A stretch of DNA of 64,000 bases from Erythrobacter litoralis HTCC2594 (GCF_000013005.1 NC_007722.1:2051501-2115500); one strand, 5' to 3'; counted from the stretch's first letter, positions 8,111-16,187 are shown. The notes: generated from the letters alone by a model not told the origin. Numbers and translations: made by a program.

Positions 8111-8656
8111 TCAGCGTACCGAGACCAGGACGGCATCGACCGGGATCGGGATCGCGACCAGCGCCCCGCCGTAATCGCGCCGGATATCGAGTTGCCCGCC
8201 AAGATTGAATGAGGTCTCGCATACGCGCGTGCGGCAGTTCGGAATTTGCACCTCGATGATCTGGTTCGGTTGGACCACGGCGTAGCCGGGCAGGTCGGTC
8301 TGTAAATTGGAAAGCCGCGCCGTGATGCCGCCCAGTACGACGCTACCCGGCGCTGCGATCGTGAGCTGGATCCTGAGATCGAGCGTGCGCCGGCTGTTGT
8401 TTCCCCGATCATAGCGAAGAATGAACCGGGCGGGTGACGTATCGCCGCTGGTGATCGAGAAAACCCCGCTCCGGGTTACGCTGCCGGTGGGCCCTACCGT
8501 CACCGAACCGGTCGAAGGAACGGCAAACGATCCGAAGCGCAGTTCGGAAACCGGCAGGATACGCAGCGTGGAAGGGTCCGCCGAGGCGGGCGTCGGCGCC
8601 ACGGCAATGGCGAGACCTGCGGCAATCATGGCCCAAATGCGGAAAACGCGACACAT
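8111..8656 (-). CDS. DUF4402-like subunit, first gene of the fibre operon, possible tip protein
   Basis: The 181-residue product has a signal peptide (MIAAGLAIAVAPTPASAD) and the shared motif LRFGSF. Its C-terminal half differs from the other three: it carries PNCRTRVCETSFNLGG with two cysteines and ends IPVDAVLVSVR instead of an aromatic-ending strand. The first cistron and the divergent C-terminus suggest a tip or initiating subunit, but this is inference. I chose the ATG at 8656; upstream in-frame codons to 8758 put unrelated residues before the signal peptide. The gene begins about 110 bases from tRNA-Thr, and the operon promoter should lie between. Confidence 0.7.
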   Translation of the reverse strand: MCRVFRIWAMIAAGLAIAVAPTPASADPSTLRILPVSELRFGSFAVPSTGSVTVGPTGSVTRSGVFSITSGDTSPARFILRYDRGNNSRRTLDLRIQLTIAAPGSVVLGGITARLSNLQTDLPGYAVVQPNQIIEVQIPNCRTRVCETSFNLGGQLDIRRDYGGALVAIPIPVDAVLVSVR

Positions 8657-8765
8657 GCCAGGCACTATGCCCAATCCCGCGCCCGATGCATACCGGACAA
8701 ACCCAATGTTCAACACCGGGACAATGGTGAACCGACTGGTTACGATGGGCTTGAGCAACGGGAAA

Positions 8766-8841
8766 TGGTGCCGCTTAGCAGACTCGAACTGCTGACCCCA
8801 TCATTACGAATGATGTGCTCTACCAACTGAGCTAAAGCGGC
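8766..8841 (-). tRNA. tRNA-Thr (CGT anticodon)
   Basis: The reverse strand folds into a full cloverleaf: acceptor GCCGCTT/AAGCGGC, D-arm GCTC/GAGC, anticodon stem CATCA/TGATG with loop TTCGTAA (anticodon CGT), T-arm AGCAG/CTGCT with TTCGAGT, discriminator A, and an encoded CCA at 8766-8768. It reads ACG codons. Confidence 0.96.
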
Positions 8842-8894
8842 ACTCAGGGGCGCAGTGGTGGGCGCCCTATATTCGGCCATCCTTGCGGGAAGGA

Positions 8895-8968
8895 TGGAGG
8901 CCCGAGCCGGAATCGAACCGGCGTACAAGGATTTGCAGTCCTCTGCGTCACCACTCCGCCATCGGGCC
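8895..8968 (-). tRNA. tRNA-Cys (GCA anticodon)
   Basis: The reverse strand gives acceptor GGCCCGA/TCGGGCC, anticodon loop CTGCAAA (anticodon GCA), T-arm GCCGG/CCGGC with TTCGATT, discriminator T and an encoded CCA at 8895-8897. The total is 74 bases including CCA. The U73 discriminator is the usual tRNA-Cys identity base. It lies 53 bases upstream of tRNA-Thr on the same strand and may be co-transcribed. Confidence 0.96.
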
Positions 8969-9115
8969 ATCCCTCGCCAGGTGAAAGCTTCGCCTCGCGG
9001 GGGAAGCGGGCCTCTAGCGAGTCCTTGGCGGCAATTCAATCGCATTGTGACGATGCGACCGCGGCCACAAGCAAGAGGGTGGCGCTTTGCAATCGATCTA
9101 CTATGAGCCGTGCCC

Positions 9116-9892
9116 ATGTCCGTTTCCGATCTTCGTGCGCCGATCACGTCCGAAGGTGGCGCTGTCACTCTTCCAGCCGACAAATGGCTGCAGGGCCGCA
9201 CGCTCTTTGGCGGAGCCTCGGCGCTTGTCGCCTACACCGCCGCGGTGCGCGCTTTCCCCGATCTCCCGCCCTTGCGCGCAGCGCAGATCGGATTTGTCGC
9301 GCCGGTCGGAAAGGACGTGGAGACGCGGGCCGCAATGGTCCGACAGGGTCGCAACGTCGCGCAGGTGCGCAGCGAACTGCTGGTCGAAGGCAAGGTCGCG
9401 CTCACCGCATTCTGGCTGTTCGGAACCGGTCGCGAGGCCAACGCCGTACATGCCGCTGCCAAGGCCGATCCCTGGCCCGGCGCACCGGAAGAGAACGATT
9501 CCGCGATGACCGACAAGGGCCCGCCTTTCATCGTCAACAATTTCGACATTCGCCGCGCGCAGGAAACGCAAGGCCCCGGCGAACCGATCGTCCGGCGCTG
9601 GTTCAGGCTGACCGATCGGGGCGAGCTCGATCGCGTATCGGAGCTGATCCTGGTGGGCGATACGCTGCCCCCGGGCGCCATGCGCGCGATGCAGCGCCAG
9701 GGCCCGATCAGCTCGATCAACTGGTCGTTCAATATTCTCGATGCGGAACTCGGCACGCGCGACGGCTGGTGGCTCGGCGAGACCGCCAGCCAGCATGCCG
9801 GTGCAGGCTATTCGAGCGAGCGGCTACGGCTCTGGAATGCCGACGGCGTGCAGGTGATGGACGGATTGCAATCCGTTGCCGTCTTCGGCTGA
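9116..9892 (+). CDS. Acyl-CoA thioesterase, double hotdog (TesB-like) family
   Basis: The 258-residue protein has the two-hotdog layout. The first half contains KWLQGRTLFGGASALVAYTA, and the second half starts near FIVNNFDIRRAQ and ends with GDTLPPGAMRAM and the ELGTRDGWWLGETASQHAG segment typical of the TesB/4HBT_3 type. It should cleave acyl-CoA thioesters in the cytoplasm; chain-length preference cannot be told. Start: the ATG at 9116, with an in-frame GTG at 9110 as alternative. It converges with the crotonase gene, 12 bases away, which also acts on acyl-CoA. Confidence 0.8.
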   Translation: MSVSDLRAPITSEGGAVTLPADKWLQGRTLFGGASALVAYTAAVRAFPDLPPLRAAQIGFVAPVGKDVETRAAMVRQGRNVAQVRSELLVEGKVALTAFWLFGTGREANAVHAAAKADPWPGAPEENDSAMTDKGPPFIVNNFDIRRAQETQGPGEPIVRRWFRLTDRGELDRVSELILVGDTLPPGAMRAMQRQGPISSINWSFNILDAELGTRDGWWLGETASQHAGAGYSSERLRLWNADGVQVMDGLQSVAVFG

Positions 9893-9904
9893 CGGCGGCG
9901 CGAC

Positions 9905-10717
9905 CTATCCTTCGACGTCGGCGTAGGCTGCCTTGCGCTTCTGCATGCCGGCCATCACAGCCTCGACCTGGTTGGGCTGACGAATGATCTGATCCTGCTC
10001 GACGCTCTCTTCGATGAGCAGTTCGGAGCCGGTCATGTCGTACATCTTGTTGGCGATGCGCTTGGACGCCTGCATGGCGTGCGGATTGCGATCGGCGATC
10101 ACGCGAGCGAGCTCGGTCGCTCTGGCGTGCGGATCCTCATCGACATGGGTTGCGAGGCCGAGTGCCTGCGCTTCGGCACCGGTGAATTCCCGATTGGTGA
10201 AGATCAGCTCGCGCAATACATCATCGCGAACCAGGCCGCGCCACAGCACGTAGCCGCCCATGTCGGGGACCAGCCCCCACTTCATCTCCATGATCGCCAT
10301 GCGCGTCGCCGGATGAACGACACGGATATCGGCGCCGCTGGCGATCTGCAGCCCGCCGCCGAAGCACACGCCGTGAACGGCAGCGATCACCGGCACCTTG
10401 AGCTTGCGCCATTGTGTCGCGACCTGCTGCGCGCGGTTGGAATCGCCGTGCGTCCGGTCCGCCAGCTTGCCGCTGCCCGAGCCGGTGGGATTGCTGAAAT
10501 TGGACAGGTCGAGGCCGGCACAGAAGGCCTTCCCTTCCCCCGAAAGGACGACCGCCCGCACCCGGGGTTCGGCCTGCAGTGCCTCGGCAGCGGCGATCAT
10601 CGTCTCGAACATCTCATGGTCGAGCGCGTTCATTTTATCCGCGCGCACGAAGCGGACCTGCGCGACGCCATCGTCTTCCAGCGTGATCGACACGCGATCG
10701 TTGGTGGGGAATTCCAT
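9905..10717 (-). CDS. Crotonase / enoyl-CoA hydratase-isomerase family protein
   Basis: The 270-residue protein shows the crotonase oxyanion-hole segments GKAFCAGLDLSNF and HGVCFGGGLQIASGADIR. The position of the first catalytic Glu of classical enoyl-CoA hydratase (usually GGGCELA) is Gln here, and the second site reads WGLVPDMG with Asp. That pattern resembles dienoyl-CoA isomerases more than hydratases, so I do not assign hydratase activity. The C-terminus is a normal helical trimerisation region. It is separated from the RadC-like gene upstream by a strong hairpin at 10768-10803 and so probably has its own promoter. Confidence 0.85.
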   Translation of the reverse strand: MEFPTNDRVSITLEDDGVAQVRFVRADKMNALDHEMFETMIAAAEALQAEPRVRAVVLSGEGKAFCAGLDLSNFSNPTGSGSGKLADRTHGDSNRAQQVATQWRKLKVPVIAAVHGVCFGGGLQIASGADIRVVHPATRMAIMEMKWGLVPDMGGYVLWRGLVRDDVLRELIFTNREFTGAEAQALGLATHVDEDPHARATELARVIADRNPHAMQASKRIANKMYDMTGSELLIEESVEQDQIIRQPNQVEAVMAGMQKRKAAYADVEG

Positions 10718-10767
10718 CCTTTGACTCCTGCAAAATCGTTGGCAGGATCGTCGCCGATTGAAAGAGG

Positions 10768-10803
10768 CCTGTCCAGCCCCGTCAAAGGTCGGGGCTGGAC
10801 AGG
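10768..10803 (-). terminator. Strong hairpin terminator after the RadC-like gene
   Basis: CCTGTCCAGCCCC at 10768-10780 pairs perfectly over 13 bases with GGGGCTGGACAGG at 10791-10803, around a 10-base loop. On the minus strand it is followed by CCTCTTTC, a weak T-tract. It lies 11 bases after the RadC-like stop codon and about 50 bases before the crotonase start, so it probably ends that transcript. Confidence 0.65.
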
Positions 10804-10814
10804 TGCGACCCTCC

Positions 10815-11264
10815 TCAGTCGAGAAAGCCTCCCGCAGCCATGCTGAAGAAGCGATCTCGGGTAAAGATCATGTGGTCGATCAGTGTTAGTTCGAGCTCTG
10901 CGCCCAGTTTCTGCAGGCGGTGCGTCGCAACGATGTCCTTTTCGCTCGGTTGGCAATTACCCGACAAGTGGTTGTGCGCGAGGATCAGTCCGCCGGCACC
11001 GATCGTTAGCGCCCGGTGCACAAGCGGACGGGCCCGCAACACCAGCGAGTTTTCACCGCCGATCGTCAGCGTCTCGTCATGCAGATATCGCTGCCGATCG
11101 TCGCAATAGACGACATGGAGGCGTTCCTCGTTCGCCATGGCGAAGCGGCTGTGAATATACTGAAGAAATCCCGGATCGGCCAAGGCGGCCGGCATGCGCC
11201 CGAACCCGCGGGCAACAGCATCCCGCTCGAGGGCTTCCGCGCAAATGCGTATCTCGACACCCAT
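10815..11264 (-). CDS. RadC-like JAB/MPN-domain protein (short form)
   Basis: The 149-residue protein has the complete JAMM metal motif: HNHLSGNCQPSEKD gives His-x-His, then Ser-x-x-Asp, followed by ELTLIDHMIF. This is the RadC catalytic-like domain. Full-length RadC is about 220 residues with an N-terminal helix-hairpin-helix DNA-binding part; that part is missing, replaced by a short helical lead (MGVEIRICAEALERDA). Short forms like this are common in sphingomonads and their role is unknown. The ATG at 11264 shares one base with the stop of the membrane-protein gene before it (TGATG), so the two are translationally coupled. Confidence 0.8.
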   Translation of the reverse strand: MGVEIRICAEALERDAVARGFGRMPAALADPGFLQYIHSRFAMANEERLHVVYCDDRQRYLHDETLTIGGENSLVLRARPLVHRALTIGAGGLILAHNHLSGNCQPSEKDIVATHRLQKLGAELELTLIDHMIFTRDRFFSMAAGGFLD

Positions 11265-11749
11265 CAGGAATACCTCATGCCCGGCTGAACGCGCCAGTCG
11301 CGATAGGAGCCTATCCTTGTTACGCGCGACGCGTGCCTGCCCAGTCCGAATGCGAGGACGAACAGCTGGAACCAGAACGGCATGGAATACAGCAGGTAAT
11401 AGGACAGGCTGCTGACCGGCTCGACCATCATCCGCACGATATGTGCGGTGAAGGCGACCAATTGTGCAGCGGCCATGACCATGGGATAGAACCTGTTGGC
11501 TTTAAGCGCGATGATGAGGAACACGAACAGGCCCGCGGTGTCGAGCATCAGATGCCACGGGTCGATCGCCTGATAGGAAGGCGACGGACCGAGCACCGCG
11601 TGATAGCCGCGGTCCAGCACGATCATGGCCATCAATGTGCTTGCACAGGCAAGCTCCGGACCTCTCCCCTTCCAGATGGCAATCAGGAAGAGAAGCAGTG
11701 TCACCACATTGAGGACCATCGCCTCGTGCTGGACCAGCGCGGCAATCAT
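11264..11749 (-). CDS. Small multi-pass membrane protein of unknown function
   Basis: The 161-residue protein is mostly hydrophobic, with about four or five membrane helices (around residues 8-25, 30-48, 62-82, 88-110 and 118-140) and a basic tail, GRHASRVTRIGSYRDW. I recognise no catalytic motif. It is coupled by a TGATG junction to the RadC-like gene, so the two may work together, though no mechanism is apparent. It starts at 11749 after a TGAGG stretch. The gene before it on the strand ends at 11770, so the four genes from 12700 down to 10815 form one close-packed unit. Confidence 0.6.
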   Translation of the reverse strand: MIAALVQHEAMVLNVVTLLLFLIAIWKGRGPELACASTLMAMIVLDRGYHAVLGPSPSYQAIDPWHLMLDTAGLFVFLIIALKANRFYPMVMAAAQLVAFTAHIVRMMVEPVSSLSYYLLYSMPFWFQLFVLAFGLGRHASRVTRIGSYRDWRVQPGMRYS

Positions 11750-11769
11750 AGCCTCAGCTGTGTGCCAAT

Positions 11770-12105
11770 TCAGTCAACGGATGCAAGTTCGACGGGATAT
11801 TCTGCCGTCGGCGTAAGTTCGGTTTCGGCGCCGTCGCCCGGCCCCATGTATTCGCGGCTGAGGCGGTTGAGCTCCTCGTGCACGCGCAACAGGCTCGTCG
11901 ACATGGCGAGACCCTGGTGCTCGGCCTGCATCAGGCGCATCATCGCCTTTTGGCCTGCATCGACATTGACGTCCGGATTCTGGCGCGCGCGGAGCATGGT
12001 CTGCTTCAGTTTCGCGCAAGCGGCCATCGCCTCGTCGGTAACGGCTTCGGCTTCGCGGATCTGCTTGCGGATGGAGAGAGCGTCGGCGGCAATACGGTTT
12101 GGCAT
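11770..12105 (-). CDS. Small helical protein, partner of the membrane-anchored LuxR-type regulator
   Basis: The 111-residue protein is almost all helix, with a charged N-terminal half (ADALSIRKQIREAEAVTDEA) and a middle segment of hydrophobic and methionine residues (QKAMMRLMQAEHQGLAMST) that could form a coiled coil. No signal peptide or membrane segment is evident and I do not recognise a family. The start is set at 12105 (MPNRIAAD); the open frame extends to 12198 but would overlap the regulator gene. It lies 16 bases after that regulator and 20 before the membrane protein, which argues for a shared transcript. Confidence 0.6.
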   Translation of the reverse strand: MPNRIAADALSIRKQIREAEAVTDEAMAACAKLKQTMLRARQNPDVNVDAGQKAMMRLMQAEHQGLAMSTSLLRVHEELNRLSREYMGPGDGAETELTPTAEYPVELASVD

Positions 12106-12121
12106 CTTCGGAAACCCCAAG

Positions 12122-12700
12122 TTACGGCAACCGATTGCTCTCCTCGGCCTGCGCAGAACTGTTCGGGGGGGCGACTTCCCTGCCTCCCGACGCCTCACTC
12201 ATGGAGAGTGCCGCCGTCACCACCAGAATGACCAAAACGATAAACGCAAGAGCCAGTCCGATGATGACGGCAAGGCGATAGAGGACAGCATGATCGCCGT
12301 CGAGCACCCCGGGGACGACCCGGGGCTCGTTTCTCACGTGCCATGGCGCCTCGATCGCAAGTGGCGCCACGTCTGAGAGAACGAATTCCCCGGGTGCGAC
12401 CCGGTCTTCTTGTTCGCTCTCTTTGACGCGTTGCGGGACTTCAGAATTTCTGGATGCAGCTTTTCTATAGGGTGCAGGACTGCCCGATTCCCGCACTTCA
12501 GCCCGGTAGGAATCGACCAGATCCTTCAGGTTTCCGACACCGTAGACATCCTTAAGTGCCCGAATATGCTGGTTAATTCGACTCTCGGAAACATCCAGAT
12601 CAGCCGCGATCTGTTTGATCGGCATGCGCCGATCAATTCTCACCAGAACGTCTTTTTGCCTGTCCGTCAACGAACGGGACGTGGCCACCTGCATGATCAT
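12122..12700 (-). CDS. LuxR-type HTH regulator with C-terminal membrane anchor
   Basis: The 192-residue protein opens directly with a GerE/LuxR-type DNA-binding domain (about 8-65): SLTDRQKDVLVRI, then IKQIAADLDVSESRINQHIRAL. A polar linker of some 65 residues follows, then one strong transmembrane helix at about 143-165 (LAVIIGLALAFIVLVILVV), with a short periplasmic tail. There is no receiver domain. The layout is reversed from usual LuxR proteins: HTH first, anchor last. It could be a tethered transcription factor sensing the envelope or released by proteolysis. The ATG at 12700 has AGGAG five bases upstream. Confidence 0.8.
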   Translation of the reverse strand: MIMQVATSRSLTDRQKDVLVRIDRRMPIKQIAADLDVSESRINQHIRALKDVYGVGNLKDLVDSYRAEVRESGSPAPYRKAASRNSEVPQRVKESEQEDRVAPGEFVLSDVAPLAIEAPWHVRNEPRVVPGVLDGDHAVLYRLAVIIGLALAFIVLVILVVTAALSMSEASGGREVAPPNSSAQAEESNRLP

Positions 12701-12796
12701 GGGCTCCTGTTACCGCGCATACTTAGGACAAATTGCCCGATTCAGCAAACGCGCCGAAAGCCGACAGGTCCCGAATCGGACCGGCCGCGAATCAGG

Positions 12797-13996
12797 TCAT
12801 GCCGCTTGGGTGTTGATGCCCTTGTCGGCGAGATAGCGCTTAATGTTGCGCGCCGCCTGACGCAGCCTTTGCTCATTCTCCACCATGGCAATTCGCACGA
12901 ATCCTTCACCCTCTTCGCCATAGCCGACACCGGGGGCGACAGCGACTTTGGCTTCGGTCAGCAATTGCTTGGAAAACTCGAGGCTGCCGAGGTTTGCCAG
13001 CGCCGGCGGGATCGGCGCCCATGCAAACATCGAAGCCGGCGGCGGCGGAATATCCCATCCCGCCCGCCCGAAGGCTTCGACCATGACGTCGCGACGCCTG
13101 TGATAGATCAGGCGGTTTTCCTCGACCACGTCCTGCGGGCCGTTGAGCGCAGCGCAGGCAGCGGCCTGGATCGGCGTGAAGGCGCCGTAGTCGACATAGC
13201 TCTTCACCCGGGTCATCGCCCCGATAAGCTGCTTGTTGCCGACCGCGAAGCCCATCCGCCATCCGGCCATGGAATAGGTTTTGGAAAGCGTCGTGAATTC
13301 GACCGCGACATCCTTCGCACCCGGCACTTGCATGATCGAAGGCGTCGGCTTGTCGTTGTACCACAGCTCGGAATAGGCGAGGTCGGACAGCACCCAGACC
13401 TCGTTCTCCTTCGCCCATGCAACCAGTCGTTCGTAGAAGGCGAGGTCGACCACTTCCGCCGTCGGGTTCGACGGATAATTGACCACCAGTACGCTGGGGC
13501 GCGGCACGGTGTAGGCCATCGCGCTTTCCAGCGACTTCCAGTATCTTTCGTCGGGCGTGGTCGGAACCGCACGAATGGTCGCACCAGCCAGTATGAATCC
13601 GAACTGATGGATCGGATAGGCCGGATTAGGCGCGAGGATTACGTCGCCCGGGGCCGTGATCGCCGTCGCCAGGCTGGCGAGCCCTTCCTTCGAACCGAGC
13701 GTGACGACCACTTCGCTTTCGGGATCGATATCGACGCCGAACCGGTTGCCGTAGTAATTCGCCTGCGCTCGCCTGAGGCCGGGAATCCCGCGCGATTGCG
13801 AATAGCCGTGCGCGTCGGGCTTCTGCGCAACCTCGCACAGTTTGTCGATGACGTGCTGCGGCGGCGGGCGATCGGGGTTTCCCATGCCCAGGTCGATAAT
13901 GTCTTCTCCCGCCTGGCGTGCCGCGTGCCGCATCGCATTGACTTCAGCGATCACGTAGGGGGGCAAGCGCTTCATCCGGTAGAATTCGGTGTCCAT
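12797..13996 (-). CDS. alaC: PLP-dependent aminotransferase, AlaC-like (class I/II)
   Basis: The 399-residue fold-type I aminotransferase begins MDTEFYRMKRLPPYVIAEVN, the usual start of the alanine transaminase AlaC group. It has DLGMGNPDRPPP, the substrate/PLP segment VNYPSNPTAEVVD, and the PLP lysine in TTLSKTYSMAGWRMGF. It should interconvert alanine plus 2-oxoglutarate with pyruvate plus glutamate; annotation as LL-diaminopimelate aminotransferase is a frequent alternative and cannot be excluded. I chose the ATG at 13996; extra in-frame residues to 14095 are basic and overlap the phaC leader. It is divergent from phaC, about 160 bases apart. Confidence 0.8.
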   Translation of the reverse strand: MDTEFYRMKRLPPYVIAEVNAMRHAARQAGEDIIDLGMGNPDRPPPQHVIDKLCEVAQKPDAHGYSQSRGIPGLRRAQANYYGNRFGVDIDPESEVVVTLGSKEGLASLATAITAPGDVILAPNPAYPIHQFGFILAGATIRAVPTTPDERYWKSLESAMAYTVPRPSVLVVNYPSNPTAEVVDLAFYERLVAWAKENEVWVLSDLAYSELWYNDKPTPSIMQVPGAKDVAVEFTTLSKTYSMAGWRMGFAVGNKQLIGAMTRVKSYVDYGAFTPIQAAACAALNGPQDVVEENRLIYHRRRDVMVEAFGRAGWDIPPPPASMFAWAPIPPALANLGSLEFSKQLLTEAKVAVAPGVGYGEEGEGFVRIAMVENEQRLRQAARNIKRYLADKGINTQAA

Positions 13997-14155
13997 ATCG
14001 TCCCGACTATAGCTTTCCTTCAGACCTGCATCCTGCAGGAATTCCTTACTGGCGCAAAGCTCTAGCACGCGCAATCGAATGCATAATGCGCGCATCGAAC
14101 ACCGCCCTTGTCAGACCAGTCGCCAGCGCCCAAGAAACAGGGCAGGAGACCCGGC

Positions 14156-16033
14156 ATGAGCGACACCAAAGACCCTTTTTCCGATCCCACGCAGGCATTT
14201 TCGAAGCTGTTCGACTTGCAGGACGAAGCGGCGCAGTCGATCTTCGGCCAGATGATGCCGGGCGTGGCGCCGAAAATGCCCGATCTGTCCGAGGCAGGCG
14301 CGTGGGCCAAGAATGCTGCGACCATGCAAAGCATGTGGCTCAGCTTCCAGGCGGAGCAGGCGGCCAAGATCTCCAAGGAAATGCCCGACCCGACGCGCTG
14401 GATGGCCTATCTCGACAGCTTTCACAAACGCATGCCGATGGTCGATATGGCCGCGCAGCAGCAGTTCTGGGGCGATTCGATGAGCATGTGGAAGGGCGTG
14501 CTCGGCCAGTTCGGCGGGCAGTTCGGCGACAATTCGGATGCCGCGCCCGAACTCCCGCGCAAGGACAAGCGCTTTCGCGACGAGCGCTGGCAGAACAATC
14601 CGGTCTTCGCGCTGATCCACCAGACCTACCTGCTGATGGCAGAGCAACTGGAGAGCATGGTCGACAGGCTGGACGGCGTGGAACCCGACAAGAAGGAACA
14701 ATTGCGTTTCTCCGTGAAAGCCGTCGTCGATGCTCTCAGCCCGTCGAATTTCGCGGCGACCAACCCGGTTGTGCTCGAGCGAACGCTGGAGACCAAGGGC
14801 GAGAATCTCGTCAAGGGCATGCAGCACATGCTCGACGACATGCGGCGCGGCCAGCTGACCCATACCGATCCCGACGCGTTCACGCTGGGCGAGAACATCG
14901 CGGTCACGCCGGGCAAGGTCGTGCACGAAACGCCGATGTATCAGCTGATCCAGTATTCGCCCTCGACCGAGGAAGTGCTGGAAGTGCCACTGGTCATCTT
15001 CCCGCCGTGGATCAACCGTTTTTACATTCTCGACCTCGATCCGGAAAAGAGCTTCATCCGATGGGCGGTCGAGCAGGGCCTGACGGTCTTCGTGGTCAGC
15101 TGGAAATCGGCCGACGCCTCCATGAAAGACGTAGTGTGGGACGATTACATCCGCAGTCAGCTCGAAACGATCGATCACATCCGCGGGCGGCTGAAGGTGC
15201 CGCAGGTCCACGCGATCGGTTATTGCGTGGCCGGAACTACCCTTGCGGCTACGCTGGCGATCCTCGCTCGGCGCGGGGAGCAGGACAAGGTGAAGAGCGC
15301 GACCTTCTTCACCGCGCAGGTCGATTTCGAGAAGGCTGGTGAGCTGCTCCACTTCATCGACGACAACCAGGTCGCCGCGATCGAAGCGCTATCGGGCGAA
15401 GGCTATCTCGACGGGCGCTACATGGCCGCGACATTCAATCTGTTGCGCGGGACCGACCTGATCTGGAACTATGTCGTCAACAATTACCTGCTGGGCGAGG
15501 ACTATCCGGCCTTCGACCTGCTACACTGGAACGGGGACGTCACCAACCTGCCTGCGAAATGGCACAAGGACTATATTCAAGAGCTGTATCGCGACAATCG
15601 GCTGGTCAAGCCGGACTCGCTGAGCGCTGATGGCACGCCGATCGATCTCTCGCTCGTGTCCGTCCCGACCTATGTGCAGGCCGGCAAGGAAGACCACATC
15701 GCGCCGGCCGAAAGTGTCTGGCGATTGCGCGAACATTTCACCGGTCCGATCCGCTTTGTGTTGGCGGGTTCGGGCCATATCGCTGGCGTCGTCAACCCGC
15801 CCGACAGCGGCAAATACCAGTACTGGATCAACGAAGATCCGGACGTGACGACGCTTGAAGCTTTCCGCGAAGGCGCAACCGAGCATCCGGGAAGCTGGTG
15901 GCCCGACTGGATCAAATGGGTGCGCAGCCAGGACAGCAAGACCGTAAAGGCAAGCGGCAAACGCAAGCCCGGATCGATCAAGTCCGACAAGGTGATCGAA
16001 GACGCGCCAGGTCGCTATGTGGCCGCAAGATAG
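14156..16033 (+). CDS. phaC: Class I poly(3-hydroxyalkanoate) synthase
   Basis: The 625-residue enzyme polymerises (R)-3-hydroxyacyl-CoA into PHA on the granule surface. The lipase-like box has cysteine in place of serine, IGYCVAGTT, with catalytic Cys357. Asp513 (AGKEDHIAP) and His541 (GSGHIAG) complete the triad; the 28-residue Asp-His spacing matches class I synthases. The N-terminal domain includes NPVFALIHQTYLLMAEQLE. The length fits class I. Start: ATG at 14156, with AGGAG eight bases upstream; an in-frame TTG at 14108 would add 16 residues. The phasin gene follows after a 154-base regulatory region. Confidence 0.95.
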   Translation: MSDTKDPFSDPTQAFSKLFDLQDEAAQSIFGQMMPGVAPKMPDLSEAGAWAKNAATMQSMWLSFQAEQAAKISKEMPDPTRWMAYLDSFHKRMPMVDMAAQQQFWGDSMSMWKGVLGQFGGQFGDNSDAAPELPRKDKRFRDERWQNNPVFALIHQTYLLMAEQLESMVDRLDGVEPDKKEQLRFSVKAVVDALSPSNFAATNPVVLERTLETKGENLVKGMQHMLDDMRRGQLTHTDPDAFTLGENIAVTPGKVVHETPMYQLIQYSPSTEEVLEVPLVIFPPWINRFYILDLDPEKSFIRWAVEQGLTVFVVSWKSADASMKDVVWDDYIRSQLETIDHIRGRLKVPQVHAIGYCVAGTTLAATLAILARRGEQDKVKSATFFTAQVDFEKAGELLHFIDDNQVAAIEALSGEGYLDGRYMAATFNLLRGTDLIWNYVVNNYLLGEDYPAFDLLHWNGDVTNLPAKWHKDYIQELYRDNRLVKPDSLSADGTPIDLSLVSVPTYVQAGKEDHIAPAESVWRLREHFTGPIRFVLAGSGHIAGVVNPPDSGKYQYWINEDPDVTTLEAFREGATEHPGSWWPDWIKWVRSQDSKTVKASGKRKPGSIKSDKVIEDAPGRYVAAR

Positions 16034-16092
16034 TTGCGCTCACTAGATTTTCTCGCACAGTAACAAGGCGTTAGAGCGCATTATCCCATTTA

Positions 16093-16154
16093 TTGTGCAC
16101 TGCACAAAAATCCCTTGACTTCGCAGTTGCAATGCCTATTTTGTGCACTGCAAC
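16093..16154. promoter_or_regulatory. PhaR-like TGC/GCA operator array upstream of the phasin gene
   Basis: A perfect 7-bp palindrome, TTGTGCA-C-TGCACAA, occupies 16093-16107. Its first 12 bases (TTGTGCACTGCA) recur at 16141-16152, exactly 48 bases on. A third TGC/GCA element (TTGCAATGC) lies between at about 16127. The PHA-responsive repressor PhaR binds TGC-rich repeats at phasin promoters in Paracoccus and Rhodobacter. The two copies bracket the predicted promoter, a good layout for repression by a looped or double-bound dimer. No phaR gene lies in this window. Confidence 0.65.
16115..16142 (+). promoter_or_regulatory. Sigma-70 type promoter of the phasin gene
   Basis: TTGACT at 16115-16120 (-35) and TATTTT at 16137-16142 (-10) are 16 bases apart, 45 bases before the phasin ATG. 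The second PhaR-like repeat begins inside the -10 element, so a bound repressor would block the start. Confidence 0.6.
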
Positions 16155-16187
16155 ATAAAACTGCAACGAAGATCAAGGACACTCATC

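Noticed and set aside
12410..14065. Plus-strand frame opposite the regulator and aminotransferase
   Set aside because: It has no domain, and both minus-strand genes have clear motifs.
14108..14155. TTG start adding 16 residues to PHA synthase
   Set aside because: The ATG at 14156 has a much better ribosome site, and the added residues look like leader translation.
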